Assembly: GCA_018711305.1 (NCBI GenBank)
Contig: DVIL01000038.1
Span: 1 to 64,000, forward strand
Reading direction: 5' to 3'
Length of the DNA: 64,000 nucleotides
Source of the DNA: Candidatus Coprenecus stercorigallinarum
Lineage (GTDB): Bacteria; Bacteroidota; Bacteroidia; Bacteroidales; UBA932
A program made the translations under genes and the position numbers. The notes beneath the pieces were generated by a model, which was given only the letters and a program-made list of their open reading frames with translations, did no database searches and had not been told where the DNA came from. Every line of letters starts with the position of its first letter. Positions within the stretch are counted from its first letter, which is position 1. Shown piece after piece: positions 8,144 to 18,493 of this stretch.

Positions 8144-9463
8144 CTATCTTATCAGTCTCATGATGTCGTTTCCGAATGCCAGAATCATGATCAGCAGCAG
8201 AAGCAGCATGCCTATCATCTGCGCCACTTCCATGAAGCGGTCGGACGGCTTGCGGCCGGTGATCATCTCGTACAGCAGGAACAGGATGTGACCTCCGTCA
8301 AGTGCGGGTATGGGCAGCAGGTTCATTACGGCAAGCATGATTGACAGCAGGGCCGTGATGTTCCAGAATATCTGCCAGTCCCAGCTCGAAGGGAAGATGC
8401 TTCCTATGGCAATGAAGCTTCCGACTGACTTGTATGCTTCGGTCTGGGGGGAGAATATAAGCCCGAGTTCCTTGATATAGTGCCCGATGTTGTTGAATGT
8501 CATCATAAATCCGGCAGGAATCGCCTCAAGCAGGTTGTATTCTCTCCTTGTGACGTTGATGCCGGAAGCATCTCTCTGCAGGAGGACTTCGATCCGTCCG
8601 TCCTGACCTACCTGTACCGGAACTGATACGGTGTCGTTCCCGCGCAGGAGGCGCAGGTCTACCGTCCGCCCGGCATTGTCTGCAAGCACATTCTGCAGGT
8701 CCTGATAGTAGGTCACGGGGCGGCCCGATACGCTGAGGAACCTGTCTCCGGTGCGCAGGTCCGCACCGGCATTGATAGAGGTGTCGGGCAGGCCTCCTAC
8801 GAGTATGGGCAGGCGTATGCCGATCATGCCGGGAGTGTTGAGCATGGCCGGCATGTATTCAGGGTCGATTGCCACATCCACCGTGTCGTCTCCGCGCAGT
8901 ACCGTCACCCGCTCCACCTGGTCGCGGAGCATGTCCACGTGCAGGTCGGCGAAATTGTCCGGTGCAGGCTTCCCGTCGAAGGCGATGATGCGGTCACCGT
9001 CGCGGAAACCGATCTCTCTGGCCAGGGGGCTGGTTTCAATGCCATAGACGGCATCGGCGGTACGGATATACTGTTCTCCCCATGTGAACAGGATGGCGAT
9101 GTATATGATGATGGCCAGAATTACGTTCATCAGGACTCCTCCGGCCATGACGATGAGTCTCTGCCATGCCGGACGCGAACGGAACTCCCATGGCTGGGGC
9201 GGCTTTTTCATGGCCTCGGTATCCATCGACTCGTCGATCATGCCGGATATCTTGCAGAAGCCTCCGAGAGGTATGCAGCCGATTCCGAACTCGGTGTCGC
9301 TGCCCTTGGGCTTGAATTTGAAAATGGCGGGAGGGAAGAAAAGATAGAATTTCTCCACTCTTATCCTGAATATCCTCGCCGTGATATAATGTCCGAATTC
9401 GTGTACTAAAACCAGCAGGGACAGGGACAGAATTACCTGTATGATTTTAAGCAGTACGTCCAT
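8144..9463 (-). CDS. rseP: RIP metalloprotease RseP (site-2 protease)
   Basis: 'LLVLVHEFGHYITAR' HExxH; PDZ regions; 'LLPIPALDGGHI'. Confidence 0.95.
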   Translation of the reverse strand: MDVLLKIIQVILSLSLLVLVHEFGHYITARIFRIRVEKFYLFFPPAIFKFKPKGSDTEFGIGCIPLGGFCKISGMIDESMDTEAMKKPPQPWEFRSRPAWQRLIVMAGGVLMNVILAIIIYIAILFTWGEQYIRTADAVYGIETSPLAREIGFRDGDRIIAFDGKPAPDNFADLHVDMLRDQVERVTVLRGDDTVDVAIDPEYMPAMLNTPGMIGIRLPILVGGLPDTSINAGADLRTGDRFLSVSGRPVTYYQDLQNVLADNAGRTVDLRLLRGNDTVSVPVQVGQDGRIEVLLQRDASGINVTRREYNLLEAIPAGFMMTFNNIGHYIKELGLIFSPQTEAYKSVGSFIAIGSIFPSSWDWQIFWNITALLSIMLAVMNLLPIPALDGGHILFLLYEMITGRKPSDRFMEVAQMIGMLLLLLIMILAFGNDIMRLIR

Positions 9464-10624
9464 CTATCTTCTGGCAATTAGGTTGGAGGCGAATTCGCGG
9501 GTAGACTTGTCAGTGTCCAGGATGGCGTTGAGGTCCGGATCCTTGATGAAGGAACACTTTTCTATCGAGCGGGAAATCACTGCCGGGATATCAGTAAAGC
9601 GGATCTGCTCGTTGAGGAATGCCTCTACGGCGATCTCGTTGGCTGCATTCATGGCACAGGGTATGTTGCCGCCTTTCTTTATGGCTTCCAGGGCTATGCC
9701 GAGACAGGGGAACTTGGTCAGGTCCGGTTCGGAGAATGTGAAGCCTCCCAGTCTGTAGAAATCCAGTCTGGGTATATCCAGCGGCAGGCGGTCAGGATAG
9801 GTGAGGGCATACTGTATGGGCAGCCTCATGTCGGGAGTGCTCATCTGTGCAATCACAGAGCCGTCCTGGAATGAAACCATGCTGTGGATGACCGACTGGG
9901 GATGTATGACGATAGTAATCTGCGAGGGGTCCACTCCGAAAAGCCAGCAGGCTTCTATGACCTCGAACCCTTTGTTCATCAGCGTGGAGGAATCGACCGA
10001 GATCTTCCTTCCCATTTTCCATCTGGGGTGGTTCACCGCTTCGGAGGCGGTAACTGAACTGAGCTCGGAAGCGGGGGTCCTCAGGAAAGGTCCGCCGGAT
10101 GCGGTGAGAAATATCCTCTCTATCGGGGAATGTTCCCCCTGCAGTGCCTGGAAAATGGCGGAATGTTCCGAATCCACAGGCAGGACGGCGGAGTTGTGTT
10201 CCCTGGCAGTCTGCATTACTATTTTGCCTGCAGCCACCAGCGGCTCCTTATTGGCTATGGCCACGGCCTTGCCGGAGCGAAGGGCGGCCAGTGTCGGTTC
10301 AAGGCCGCAGAAACCCACCATGGCAGACAGCACCAGGTCTATATTTTCGCTTGTAGCCATGGCGTCTATGATCGAATCCATGCCGGCAAATACATTGATG
10401 CCGTGAGGGGTCAGGGCTTCGTTCACTTCCTGGTACAGGTCCTTGTTGGCGATGATGACGCAGGCTGCATTGAATTCGATGGCCTGCTGGATGAGCAGGA
10501 GGCTGTTGTTGGCCGCAGTCAGCAGCTGTATGTCGAATAGCTCCCTGTGTTCCCTTACCACGGAGAGAGCCTGTACTCCGATGGATCCGGTAGATCCGAG
10601 TATTGCCAGTCTTCTTTTGTCCAT
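9464..10624 (-). CDS. dxr: 1-deoxy-D-xylulose 5-phosphate reductoisomerase
   Basis: 'RLAILGSTGSIGVQAL', 'ALANKE'-like 'AIANKEPLVAAG', 'LPVDSEHSAIFQ'. Confidence 0.97.
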   Translation of the reverse strand: MDKRRLAILGSTGSIGVQALSVVREHRELFDIQLLTAANNSLLLIQQAIEFNAACVIIANKDLYQEVNEALTPHGINVFAGMDSIIDAMATSENIDLVLSAMVGFCGLEPTLAALRSGKAVAIANKEPLVAAGKIVMQTAREHNSAVLPVDSEHSAIFQALQGEHSPIERIFLTASGGPFLRTPASELSSVTASEAVNHPRWKMGRKISVDSSTLMNKGFEVIEACWLFGVDPSQITIVIHPQSVIHSMVSFQDGSVIAQMSTPDMRLPIQYALTYPDRLPLDIPRLDFYRLGGFTFSEPDLTKFPCLGIALEAIKKGGNIPCAMNAANEIAVEAFLNEQIRFTDIPAVISRSIEKCSFIKDPDLNAILDTDKSTREFASNLIARR

Positions 10625-10646
10625 TATCGTGTTTTTTTGTATTCAG

Positions 10647-11507
10647 TTAAAAATTGATGTAGAGGGAAGGGTCTATCGGCTCCCCGTTGTGCCACAACTC
10701 GAAGTGCAGGTGAGGGCCGGTGCTGATGCTGCCTGCATCCCCTGCCAGGGAGATGGTCGTCCCGGCGCTTACGCGGTCTCCGACTTTCTTGAGCAGTCTG
10801 GTGTTGTGCTTGTATATGGATACCAGATCGTTGCTGTGCTGGATGTGGATGCAGTAGCCGGTATCGTCACTCCAATAGGCAGCAATAACCGTACCGTCCA
10901 GGACTGAGCATACGGCCGAATTGTTCTGGACTGCAATATCCACGAACGGGTGCCCTTTGGCAGGGCTGTAGGACTCCGTGACCACGCCCTTTACGGGAGG
11001 GAAGAAGAGCATGCCTTCAAGCTGCGGCTCGGATCCGGAGGGACGCAGGCTGTATTTTTCTATTGAGTCGATCTTCTCCCTGAGTATGGAGTCCGCATCG
11101 TGACCGGCATCTTCTGTACTTGCCTCCGCTTTCCCTACACTGCTTTTGGCCAGCAGACTGTCGAGGGGAAACGGCTTCTCTCCGGCGATGATGCGGCTGA
11201 TGTTGGTCAGCTGCAGGGTCATGATGCGCATGCGGGTCTCGAGGGAGTCGACCATGGCTGCGTTCTCGACGGCTTCGCGCTGGGTCGAGTAGGAGGGGTA
11301 TCCGGGAAGGATCCGTTTGATCGGGGTGAACGCCACCAGACAGAAAGTGATGATGCAGATGAGGGCGATGCATCCGACGACTGCGAATACCGCCGCGTGT
11401 TTTGTCCCGCGGATGACAAAACGGAAGTCATGGGTGTCGTCGTCGAGCACGGCGAACAGGTATTTCCTGTCAGGCTGTTTTTTTGTCTCTTTATTTTTTT
11501 CGGACAT
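10647..11507 (-). CDS. M23-family metallopeptidase, membrane anchored
   Basis: N-terminal TM; 'GHPFVDIAV', 'GPHLHFELWHNGEPIDPSLYINF'. Confidence 0.9.
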   Translation of the reverse strand: MSEKNKETKKQPDRKYLFAVLDDDTHDFRFVIRGTKHAAVFAVVGCIALICIITFCLVAFTPIKRILPGYPSYSTQREAVENAAMVDSLETRMRIMTLQLTNISRIIAGEKPFPLDSLLAKSSVGKAEASTEDAGHDADSILREKIDSIEKYSLRPSGSEPQLEGMLFFPPVKGVVTESYSPAKGHPFVDIAVQNNSAVCSVLDGTVIAAYWSDDTGYCIHIQHSNDLVSIYKHNTRLLKKVGDRVSAGTTISLAGDAGSISTGPHLHFELWHNGEPIDPSLYINF

Positions 11508-11529
11508 ACTTATTGACTACATTTGCAGG

Positions 11530-11943
11530 ATGAACCGGATCATAGGTATAGACTACGGCAAAAAGCGGACAGGACTTGCGGTCTCGGATCCGCTGGGAAT
11601 GTTCGCGTCCCCCCTGGACACAGTTCCACCTGCAAAGATAATCGAATATCTCGAAAATTATGCAGCGAGGGAGGGCATATCGCTGTTCGTGGTGGGCTAT
11701 CCCATGAATCTTGACAATACTCCGTCGGAGGCGGCAAGGTATGTGGACGAGTTCCTTGCCAGACTCAGGAAACATTTTCCGGATATTCCGGTAGTGCTTG
11801 AGGACGAGCGCTTTACCTCGGTGTTGGCGCATAGGGCGATGATTGACGGAGGAATGAAGAAGATGGACAGGAGAGACAAGTCGGTGGTGGATAGGATAAG
11901 TGCCGCCATAATTCTCCAGTCATATCTGGACAGAAATAATTAA
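11530..11943 (+). CDS. ruvX: YqgF/RuvX Holliday-junction resolvase-like
   Basis: MNRIIGIDYGKKRTGLAVSDPLGMFASPL...VVGYPMNLD...DERFTS; start reassigned from the longer ORF. Confidence 0.92.
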   Translation: MNRIIGIDYGKKRTGLAVSDPLGMFASPLDTVPPAKIIEYLENYAAREGISLFVVGYPMNLDNTPSEAARYVDEFLARLRKHFPDIPVVLEDERFTSVLAHRAMIDGGMKKMDRRDKSVVDRISAAIILQSYLDRNN

Positions 11944-11955
11944 AAAAAAGAAGAT

Positions 11956-12519
11956 ATGGTTTTACCTATTTATGTGTACGGCTCGGAGGTTCTGCGTGCA
12001 GTCGCCGGGGATGTGGATGTGGAGAACGCGGACAAGGAGGAGCTTCGCAAGTACATAGACGACATGTTCGAGACAATGAAACACGCTGACGGCGTGGGAC
12101 TGGCAGCCCCCCAGGTAGGGGACAGCCGCAGGATTTTAGTAGTGGACGGCAATGATATAGCGGATGTCTATCCGTATCTCAAGGGGTTCCGCCGGGCGAT
12201 GATCAATCCGGAGGTGCTTGAGGAAAGCGAGGAGACCGCCGATTACAGCGAGGGCTGCCTCAGTGTACCTGACATTCACTGCAATGTGGTGCGTCCCAAG
12301 AAGATCAAGGTGCGCTACTATGATGCGGACCTGAATGTGGTGGAAGAGGAACTGGACGAGTTTGCCTGCCGTATGGTCCAGCACGAGATGGACCATCTGG
12401 ACGGTCATCTCTTCGTGGACAGGGTGGCGCCCATCCGCCGCAAGATGATAGCTGCCAAGCTGCACAACATAGCCAAGGGCAAGGCCCGCACCGCATACAA
12501 AACCAAACTCGAAAAATAA
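11956..12519 (+). CDS. def: peptide deformylase
   Basis: 'GVGLAAPQVG', 'EGCLSVPD', 'MVQHEMDHLDGHLFVDR'. Confidence 0.97.
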   Translation: MVLPIYVYGSEVLRAVAGDVDVENADKEELRKYIDDMFETMKHADGVGLAAPQVGDSRRILVVDGNDIADVYPYLKGFRRAMINPEVLEESEETADYSEGCLSVPDIHCNVVRPKKIKVRYYDADLNVVEEELDEFACRMVQHEMDHLDGHLFVDRVAPIRRKMIAAKLHNIAKGKARTAYKTKLEK

Positions 12520-12520
12520 A

Positions 12521-13924
12521 ATGGGAGCATTTCATGCATACGACATCCGCGGACGCTGGAACGTGGACTTTGACCGCAATACTGTCTACAAGGTGGGATA
12601 TTTCCTTCCGGAACTTCTCGGCTGCCGTAAAGTGGCGGTAGGAAGGGACATGCGCCTGTCATCTCCAGAGGTGCACGGGGCCCTGCTGCAGGGACTGACC
12701 GATGCCGGGGCGGATGTGTACGATCTCGGCCAGGCCACCACTCCCTACGTCTACTATGCGACGGCAGCCAAGGGCTTCATGGCCTCAGTGCAGATAACCG
12801 CCTCGCATAACCCGAAGGATGACAATGGACTGAAGGTCTCCCGGGAAAATGCCCTGCCCGTGGGATACGATGCGGGCCTGGGTACTATCGAAAAATGGAT
12901 TAAGGAGGGACGTCCGTGTATTCCGGTGGACGAAGCTTCCCGCGGGAAGGTGATTCGGCTCGATCTGCGGGAGGAGTATCTGGCCTTCCAGAGGCGCTAT
13001 GTCGGAGACTGTTCCGGTCTGAAGATATGCGCGGACCTCTCCAACGGCATGTCGGCCCTGTTCGTCAAGGACCTCCTGCCCTCATCGGTGGAGTATATCT
13101 GCGACATTCCGGACGGTTCTTTCCCGAACCATGAGCCCAATCCTCTGGTGCTGGAGAATACCGCCATGCTCCGGGAGCATGTCAAGTCACACGGCTGCGA
13201 CATCGGTGTCATCTACGACGGGGATGCGGACCGGGTGATGTTCGTGGACGAGCGGGGAGAGTTCATATCGCCGGACCTGATGATAGCCCTGATGGGACAT
13301 TTCTTCATGGAAGGAGTCGGCACCAGTCCTGCTGCCCGGGAGAGAGCTGCCCTGAAGGCTGCCGGGAAGATTTCCGGAGTGCGGGCCCTGCAGGATATCC
13401 GCAGTTCCAAGGCGGTAGGGGAGTACCTCTCGCCGATGGGCGTGGAGATGAACACGTGGCGGGTAGGCCGGGCATATGCGGCTCCCAGGCTCAGGGAGAT
13501 AGACGGCCTTTTCGGAGGCGAATTGGCCGGACATTACTATTTCAAGGATTTCTTTTATTCGGACAGCGGTATCATGGCCTCACTCATCATCCTGGACATC
13601 GTAGCGGAGATGAAGCGCCGGGGCCGCAGCCTGTCGCAGCTCATCGCCGGCATATCGAAGTACTGCAATTCCGGGGAGATCAACTTCCGGGTGGCCGACA
13701 AGCCCGCTGCGATGAAAGCAGTGGTGGAGCATTTCACCTCGCAGGAGACTCCTGAAAGGACAATGGACTTCGACGGCTACCGCCTGGAGTTCCCGCAGTG
13801 GTGGTTCAATATCCGCCCCTCCAATACGGAACCTTACCTCCGCTTCATCTGCGAGGCCTCGTCACCGGACCTGCTGGAGGTCAAGGTCGCGCAGGCCAGG
13901 GAAATCATAAAGCGTTTCGAGTAG
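12521..13924 (+). CDS. phosphomannomutase/phosphoglucomutase family
   Basis: 'QITASHNPKDDNGLK', 'DGDADRVMFVDE', 'GGELAGHYYF', 'RPSNTEPYLR'. Confidence 0.93.
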   Translation: MGAFHAYDIRGRWNVDFDRNTVYKVGYFLPELLGCRKVAVGRDMRLSSPEVHGALLQGLTDAGADVYDLGQATTPYVYYATAAKGFMASVQITASHNPKDDNGLKVSRENALPVGYDAGLGTIEKWIKEGRPCIPVDEASRGKVIRLDLREEYLAFQRRYVGDCSGLKICADLSNGMSALFVKDLLPSSVEYICDIPDGSFPNHEPNPLVLENTAMLREHVKSHGCDIGVIYDGDADRVMFVDERGEFISPDLMIALMGHFFMEGVGTSPAARERAALKAAGKISGVRALQDIRSSKAVGEYLSPMGVEMNTWRVGRAYAAPRLREIDGLFGGELAGHYYFKDFFYSDSGIMASLIILDIVAEMKRRGRSLSQLIAGISKYCNSGEINFRVADKPAAMKAVVEHFTSQETPERTMDFDGYRLEFPQWWFNIRPSNTEPYLRFICEASSPDLLEVKVAQAREIIKRFE

Positions 13925-13933
13925 CACGGAAGT

Positions 13934-14473
13934 TTACAGCAGACCTTCACTGATGTTCATGGTGAGGGTCTTTTTTTCGATATCGATGTCTAAGAGCAGG
14001 TCGTCGTGGAAAGGAACGAGGGCGCCTGAGCCGGAGAGCCCGATGCAGATGTTGCCGGAGAAGTCCAGGATGTCCTCTATGGTGCCGGCGTTGTGCCCGT
14101 TCTGGTCGAGGAGTGTGAAGCCGATGAGGTCCTCGAGGGTGAGGCCGTCTTCGGTCAGGGGATGGGTGTCCGCATCGGAAAGTTCCGGATAATTTGCGGG
14201 ATCGATATAGACTTCCTTGCCTGATGCCTCCTCTGCATCGGCAATGGTGTCGATGTCTTCCAGACTAACGATGGCCTTGCGCGGCCCCTTGTTCTGGAGC
14301 GACCGGATAAAAAACGGAACCGGCAGACCGTCATAGAACAGCCATACCGGTTCCTTTTTTTTCAGAATTTCCGACACGCCTTCTGCGAAGGCCATCATCA
14401 TCTCTCCCTCTGTTCCGTAGGACTTGACTATCCTGCCGGCCTGGATCAATGTGTCTCTGGTCGGAAATATCAT
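13934..14473 (-). CDS. rimM: 16S rRNA processing protein RimM
   Basis: 179 aa; 'AGRIVKSYGTEGEM...' and C-terminal PRC-barrel-like region; directly follows rpsP. Confidence 0.88.
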   Translation of the reverse strand: MIFPTRDTLIQAGRIVKSYGTEGEMMMAFAEGVSEILKKKEPVWLFYDGLPVPFFIRSLQNKGPRKAIVSLEDIDTIADAEEASGKEVYIDPANYPELSDADTHPLTEDGLTLEDLIGFTLLDQNGHNAGTIEDILDFSGNICIGLSGSGALVPFHDDLLLDIDIEKKTLTMNISEGLL

Positions 14474-14477
14474 GCGC

Positions 14478-15044
14478 CTACTCGGCTTTTGCCTCGGTTG
14501 CCTCTGCTTCAGCGTTCTCGGCTGCTGCAGCTGCCTCAGCTTCAGCTTTGGCCTTTGCTTCGGCCTCTGCCTTTGCGGCGGCTTCCTCAGCCTTGCGCTT
14601 GCTGATGGCCTCGGCTCTCTCCTGGTTTACCTTTGCCTCGGCATTGAGACTTTCGCGACGGGCCTCGTTGTCAGACTTCTTGAGGTTCTGCTTCTTGGAC
14701 TCGATCTTGGCGTCTCTCTCTGCTTTCCATGCATTCCATCTCTGGTCGGCCACTTCCTGGCTGATGGCGCCCTTGGCTACTCCGCCGTTGAGGTGCTTCC
14801 TCAGGAGGATTCCCTCGTATGAGAGAATGCGGCGGCAGGTGTCGGTGGGCTGTGCTCCTACGTTGAGCCAGTGGAGGGCTCTCTCGGAGTCGATCCTGAT
14901 GGTTGCGGGGTTGGTGTTGGGGTTGTACATTCCGATCTGCTCGATGTAACGTCCGTCACGGGGAGCGCGGATGTCAGCAACTACGATGTGGTAGAAAGCG
15001 TGGTTCTTCTTACCGTGGCGTGCTAAGCGAATTTTTACTGCCAT
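14478..15044 (-). CDS. rpsP: 30S ribosomal protein S16 with long Ala/Glu/Lys-rich C-terminal extension
   Basis: [38 protein letters not shown]; the extra C-terminal half is low complexity. Confidence 0.95.
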   Translation of the reverse strand: MAVKIRLARHGKKNHAFYHIVVADIRAPRDGRYIEQIGMYNPNTNPATIRIDSERALHWLNVGAQPTDTCRRILSYEGILLRKHLNGGVAKGAISQEVADQRWNAWKAERDAKIESKKQNLKKSDNEARRESLNAEAKVNQERAEAISKRKAEEAAAKAEAEAKAKAEAEAAAAAENAEAEATEAKAE

Positions 15045-15108
15045 GTCTGTAACAGGTTATTAGTGAATTAATAATTAATACCTCCTTATCTTCTCGAGAA
15101 AAGGCCCG

Positions 15109-15138
15109 CAAATTTACATACTTTTTTTGAATTGCCAA
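15109..15138 (-). promoter_or_regulatory. putative rpsP-rimM promoter
   Basis: Minus: TTG-N19-TAAATTTG, GC-rich discriminator GCGGGCC. Confidence 0.55.
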
Positions 15139-15160
15139 GAAATTCCGCAACAATAGGGCA

Positions 15161-16234
15161 TTACTTCGAACGCAGGAAGCGCAGGGCCCGGGTCATGTAG
15201 CGGGGCAGCTGCTTGTGCGGGTCGCGGTGCTCGAGGTGGAGGTAGATGCCCCACTTCTTGAGAATCGGGACCTTGAAGGTCTCCACGAACTCTATCAGCG
15301 TGCCGTCGGGATCCTCCACGTATGTAAAATGGCCGTCGGCCTCGCCCATCTTGAAGTCGCGGCCGCCGTCGCAGACGAAGCTGTGGCCCAGGGACTCGGC
15401 GCACTCGCGGATGGCCTCCATGTTGCGGATGTCGAAGCACAGGTGGATGAAGCCGGGGTCACCCCAGTAGCGGCCTTCGTAGATCTTTTTCGGGGCGGGC
15501 ACGTCGAATCCTTCGGGTATGCGCTGCACCAGCTCGATATGGGATGTCCCCATCACTTCGCTCAGAGGGCCTTCGATGGGCTTGCTGCGGGAGAGCATCA
15601 CCCTGCGCAGGGGGTACCGGCAGCCGGGGACTCCCTCCAGGTCTGCCTGGACTCCTGTCACGTCGTACTCGACCTTGTCGTAGTCCATGAGGGTGGAGTA
15701 GAATTTTATGGAACGGTCCATGTCCGTGACTCCCAGGGTGGCTCCGTTGCCGCCGCCGAGGTTCTTGTCTTCGTCGATGAAGACGTAGGAGTCGGACTCG
15801 ACCTCGAAGAGATTGTTCCAGGGGTCATAGAGGAAGAAATGCTCCTTGCCGGCGGGGTTCTTGGTCACGGGGGTGAGGATGCGGGCGCCGGGAGCCTTGC
15901 CCAGCTGCACGTAGGCTGCCTGCACGTCGCGGGACTTGATCTTGCAGGCGTAGATGCCGAGGTCTCCGAGAGCCGGCTCGAAGCTCACGTAGTTAAGCTC
16001 CCTGCCGCGGGGCTCCCATACCTCGAAGCCGGCGCCTCCGCGGAGGTTGTACACTAAGATGGCGTACCGGGGCTGGGGCTTGCCGCCGGTGTAGGGCAGC
16101 ATCCTCTCGGCCACGCCCTCGGCTCCGAAGATCTTGGTGTCGAAGCCGAAATTGTCCTTGTACCATTTCCACGACTCGGCGACGTTCCTTACGCCGATGC
16201 CGACCTGCTGTATGCCACAGATGATTTTATCCAT
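15161..16234 (-). CDS. VOC superfamily (tandem glyoxalase/extradiol dioxygenase-like) protein
   Basis: 357 aa; repeated VOC modules, e.g. 'QVGIGVRNVAESWKWYKDNFGF', 'LGVTDMDRSIKFYSTLM', 'GFIHLCFDIRN', 'EDPDGTLIEFVET'. Confidence 0.8.
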   Translation of the reverse strand: MDKIICGIQQVGIGVRNVAESWKWYKDNFGFDTKIFGAEGVAERMLPYTGGKPQPRYAILVYNLRGGAGFEVWEPRGRELNYVSFEPALGDLGIYACKIKSRDVQAAYVQLGKAPGARILTPVTKNPAGKEHFFLYDPWNNLFEVESDSYVFIDEDKNLGGGNGATLGVTDMDRSIKFYSTLMDYDKVEYDVTGVQADLEGVPGCRYPLRRVMLSRSKPIEGPLSEVMGTSHIELVQRIPEGFDVPAPKKIYEGRYWGDPGFIHLCFDIRNMEAIRECAESLGHSFVCDGGRDFKMGEADGHFTYVEDPDGTLIEFVETFKVPILKKWGIYLHLEHRDPHKQLPRYMTRALRFLRSK

Positions 16235-16262
16235 ATTGTCCTTGAATTTTATCCGTATATGA

Positions 16263-17054
16263 TTAATGTGCCGATACTTTCCTGGCCAGGATGTAGAAGA
16301 GCCAGGGGGTGTATTTGTAGAAGTAAGCCATCAGCAGTTCCTTGCCGCCGATGAGCTTCTTGTGCTTCTCCCTTGCTATGGCTTTCAGGGCCACCCTGGC
16401 ACATTTGGTCACGTCCATGCCGTTGGCCTGGCCGGGGTCCATCTTGGCGAACTTCTCTCCGGAGGCGAGCAGGGCACTCTTGGATATCTCGGTGCGGATG
16501 CGGCCGGGGATGAGGAAGGTGACCTTTATGTTGGGGTATTCCAGCTCCAGTGACTCGTAGAATCCGAACAGGGCGTGCTTCGAGGCGCAGTAGGCCGAGC
16601 GTAGCGGGAAGCCGAACAGGCCGGAGATGGATGTGGTCACGGCGATGTGCACTTCCTTGGCTGTTTTCAGGTGTTCCTTGAATTTCTTGATGATGTAGAT
16701 GCCGCCGAAATAGTTTATCTCCATCAACTTGCGGTCCATGGAAATGTCGCAGTCGAGGGTAAGGGCCCTCTGGGAGATGCCGGCATTGAGGACGAAGAAG
16801 TCCGGTTTGAGGCCGAGACTGTCCACGTATTCCACCATAGCGTCGATGGAGGCCGGATCCTCGAGATTGACTTCCCTGTGCCAGGCCTTCACTCCGTACT
16901 GGCGGCAGCGTTCCTCCACTCTTGTCAGCTGCTCTTCCCCGAGGCCGGTGAGGATTACGTTGGTCCCCCTCTGTGCGAACTGGCAGGCGATCGCTTCGCC
17001 TATGCCTGTGCCGCCGCCGGTGATGAGCAGGGTCTTGTCTTTGAATTGTACCAT
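16263..17054 (-). CDS. SDR-family oxidoreductase
   Basis: 'LLITGGGTGIGEAIA', 'NAGIS', 'SAYCASKHALFGF'. Confidence 0.92.
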   Translation of the reverse strand: MVQFKDKTLLITGGGTGIGEAIACQFAQRGTNVILTGLGEEQLTRVEERCRQYGVKAWHREVNLEDPASIDAMVEYVDSLGLKPDFFVLNAGISQRALTLDCDISMDRKLMEINYFGGIYIIKKFKEHLKTAKEVHIAVTTSISGLFGFPLRSAYCASKHALFGFYESLELEYPNIKVTFLIPGRIRTEISKSALLASGEKFAKMDPGQANGMDVTKCARVALKAIAREKHKKLIGGKELLMAYFYKYTPWLFYILARKVSAH

Positions 17055-17059
17055 ATCAT

Positions 17060-18493
17060 CTATTTGTCTGAATCATTTCCGTTCCCGGATTCTTCCGTAG
17101 TTTCGGACCAGCCGCCTCCAAGGGCCTTGTACAGGTCGATGATGGCCAGGAACTCGTCCCTGACTGAATTCGAATAGTCTATCTCGGCATTGAAGTAGCT
17201 TCGCTGGGCGTCGAGGACGTCCATGTAGCTGATGTAGCCGTTCTGGTACTGGAAGAGGGCGAGCTCCACATATTTGCGGGAGGCGTCCTGCAGATTGCCT
17301 AAAAGCGATACTTTCTCGCGTGCGGAGTTGTAGGAGGCGACTGCGTCATTGACCTCCTTGAAGACTTCGAGGACTTTCTGCTCGTACTGGTACCTCTCCT
17401 GGTTGTAGGCTTCTATGGATGCCTGGTAGCGGGCCCTGTTCTTGCCGAAAGCGAAAAGGGGGGAAGTCAGATTCAGGACAGGATACCAGTAGGGCCCTGT
17501 GAAGAAGTGGGTGAAGGTGTTGTTCTCCACTCCTGCTGTAAAGGATATCTCCAGCCTGGGGAAACGGTTGGCCCAGGCTACTCCCACATCGGCCATGGCG
17601 GCCTTGAGGTCCTGTCCGGCGGCCATCAGGTCAGGACGGCGCTGGAGCAGTTCGGAAGGTACTCCTACGTGCATCAGGTCGGGGAAGCGGTCGTGGGTGT
17701 TGAGCTTGGAACGTTCCACGGCGGAAGGGAACTCTCCGGCAAGTAGGGCTATTTCGTGTTCCTTTATGGCAATGTCCCTCTGAAGGTCAGGTACGAGAGC
17801 TGCGGTGCTGGCATACTCTACCTGTGCCTGCTGGTAAGGTATCTCGGTGGTCAGTCCGCCTTCAAAACGGAGACGGGCCTGCTTGACGTTCTCTCTCCAG
17901 GTGTCGCGGGTGCGGAGGACGATGTCCAGTTCGTTGTCCAGAGCAGCCAGTTCGAAGTATGCGGTGGCCACTGCGGCTACGAGGGTCATCTGCATGGCTC
18001 TCTGCGACTCGATGGAGCCGAGGTACTGGGCGATTGCCCCGCGGTTGGCCCAGCGCAGGCGGCCGAAGAAATCCACCTCCCAGGAGACTCCGGCCTTCAG
18101 ACCGAACTCATTGTCCTTGACGGGGGCCGCATCTGTGTACTGATAGTTCTCCTGGTCCAGATAGCCTCTGGCGTTGAAGGACGGGAACTGGTCGGCGCGG
18201 ACTACCCTGTGGAGACGCTCGAGTTCGCGGACCCTGGCGGCTGCCGTAAGCATGTCCCTGTTGTTTTTCAGGGTTTTCTCAATAAGGTCCTTGAGCAGGG
18301 GGTCAGAGAATATCTCCGACCACTCGAGGTCGGCCAGGCAGAGCGAGTCGGCGTAGCCTCCCGGCAGGATGGTCTCAGGGATGTCGAGCTGGGGGTCGAT
18401 GCATTTCTTCACTGCTGCCCCGCACCCCTGCAGGAGGATGAGCGCACTGCATACCGCAGCTGCGACAGATATTTTTAATGTAATTTGTCTCAT
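17060..18493 (-). CDS. RND efflux outer-membrane factor (TolC/OprM-type lipoprotein)
   Basis: MRQITLKISVAAAVCSALILLQGCGAAVKKC...; start set to 18493, giving a 4-bp overlap with the RND gene. Confidence 0.92.
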   Translation of the reverse strand: MRQITLKISVAAAVCSALILLQGCGAAVKKCIDPQLDIPETILPGGYADSLCLADLEWSEIFSDPLLKDLIEKTLKNNRDMLTAAARVRELERLHRVVRADQFPSFNARGYLDQENYQYTDAAPVKDNEFGLKAGVSWEVDFFGRLRWANRGAIAQYLGSIESQRAMQMTLVAAVATAYFELAALDNELDIVLRTRDTWRENVKQARLRFEGGLTTEIPYQQAQVEYASTAALVPDLQRDIAIKEHEIALLAGEFPSAVERSKLNTHDRFPDLMHVGVPSELLQRRPDLMAAGQDLKAAMADVGVAWANRFPRLEISFTAGVENNTFTHFFTGPYWYPVLNLTSPLFAFGKNRARYQASIEAYNQERYQYEQKVLEVFKEVNDAVASYNSAREKVSLLGNLQDASRKYVELALFQYQNGYISYMDVLDAQRSYFNAEIDYSNSVRDEFLAIIDLYKALGGGWSETTEESGNGNDSDK

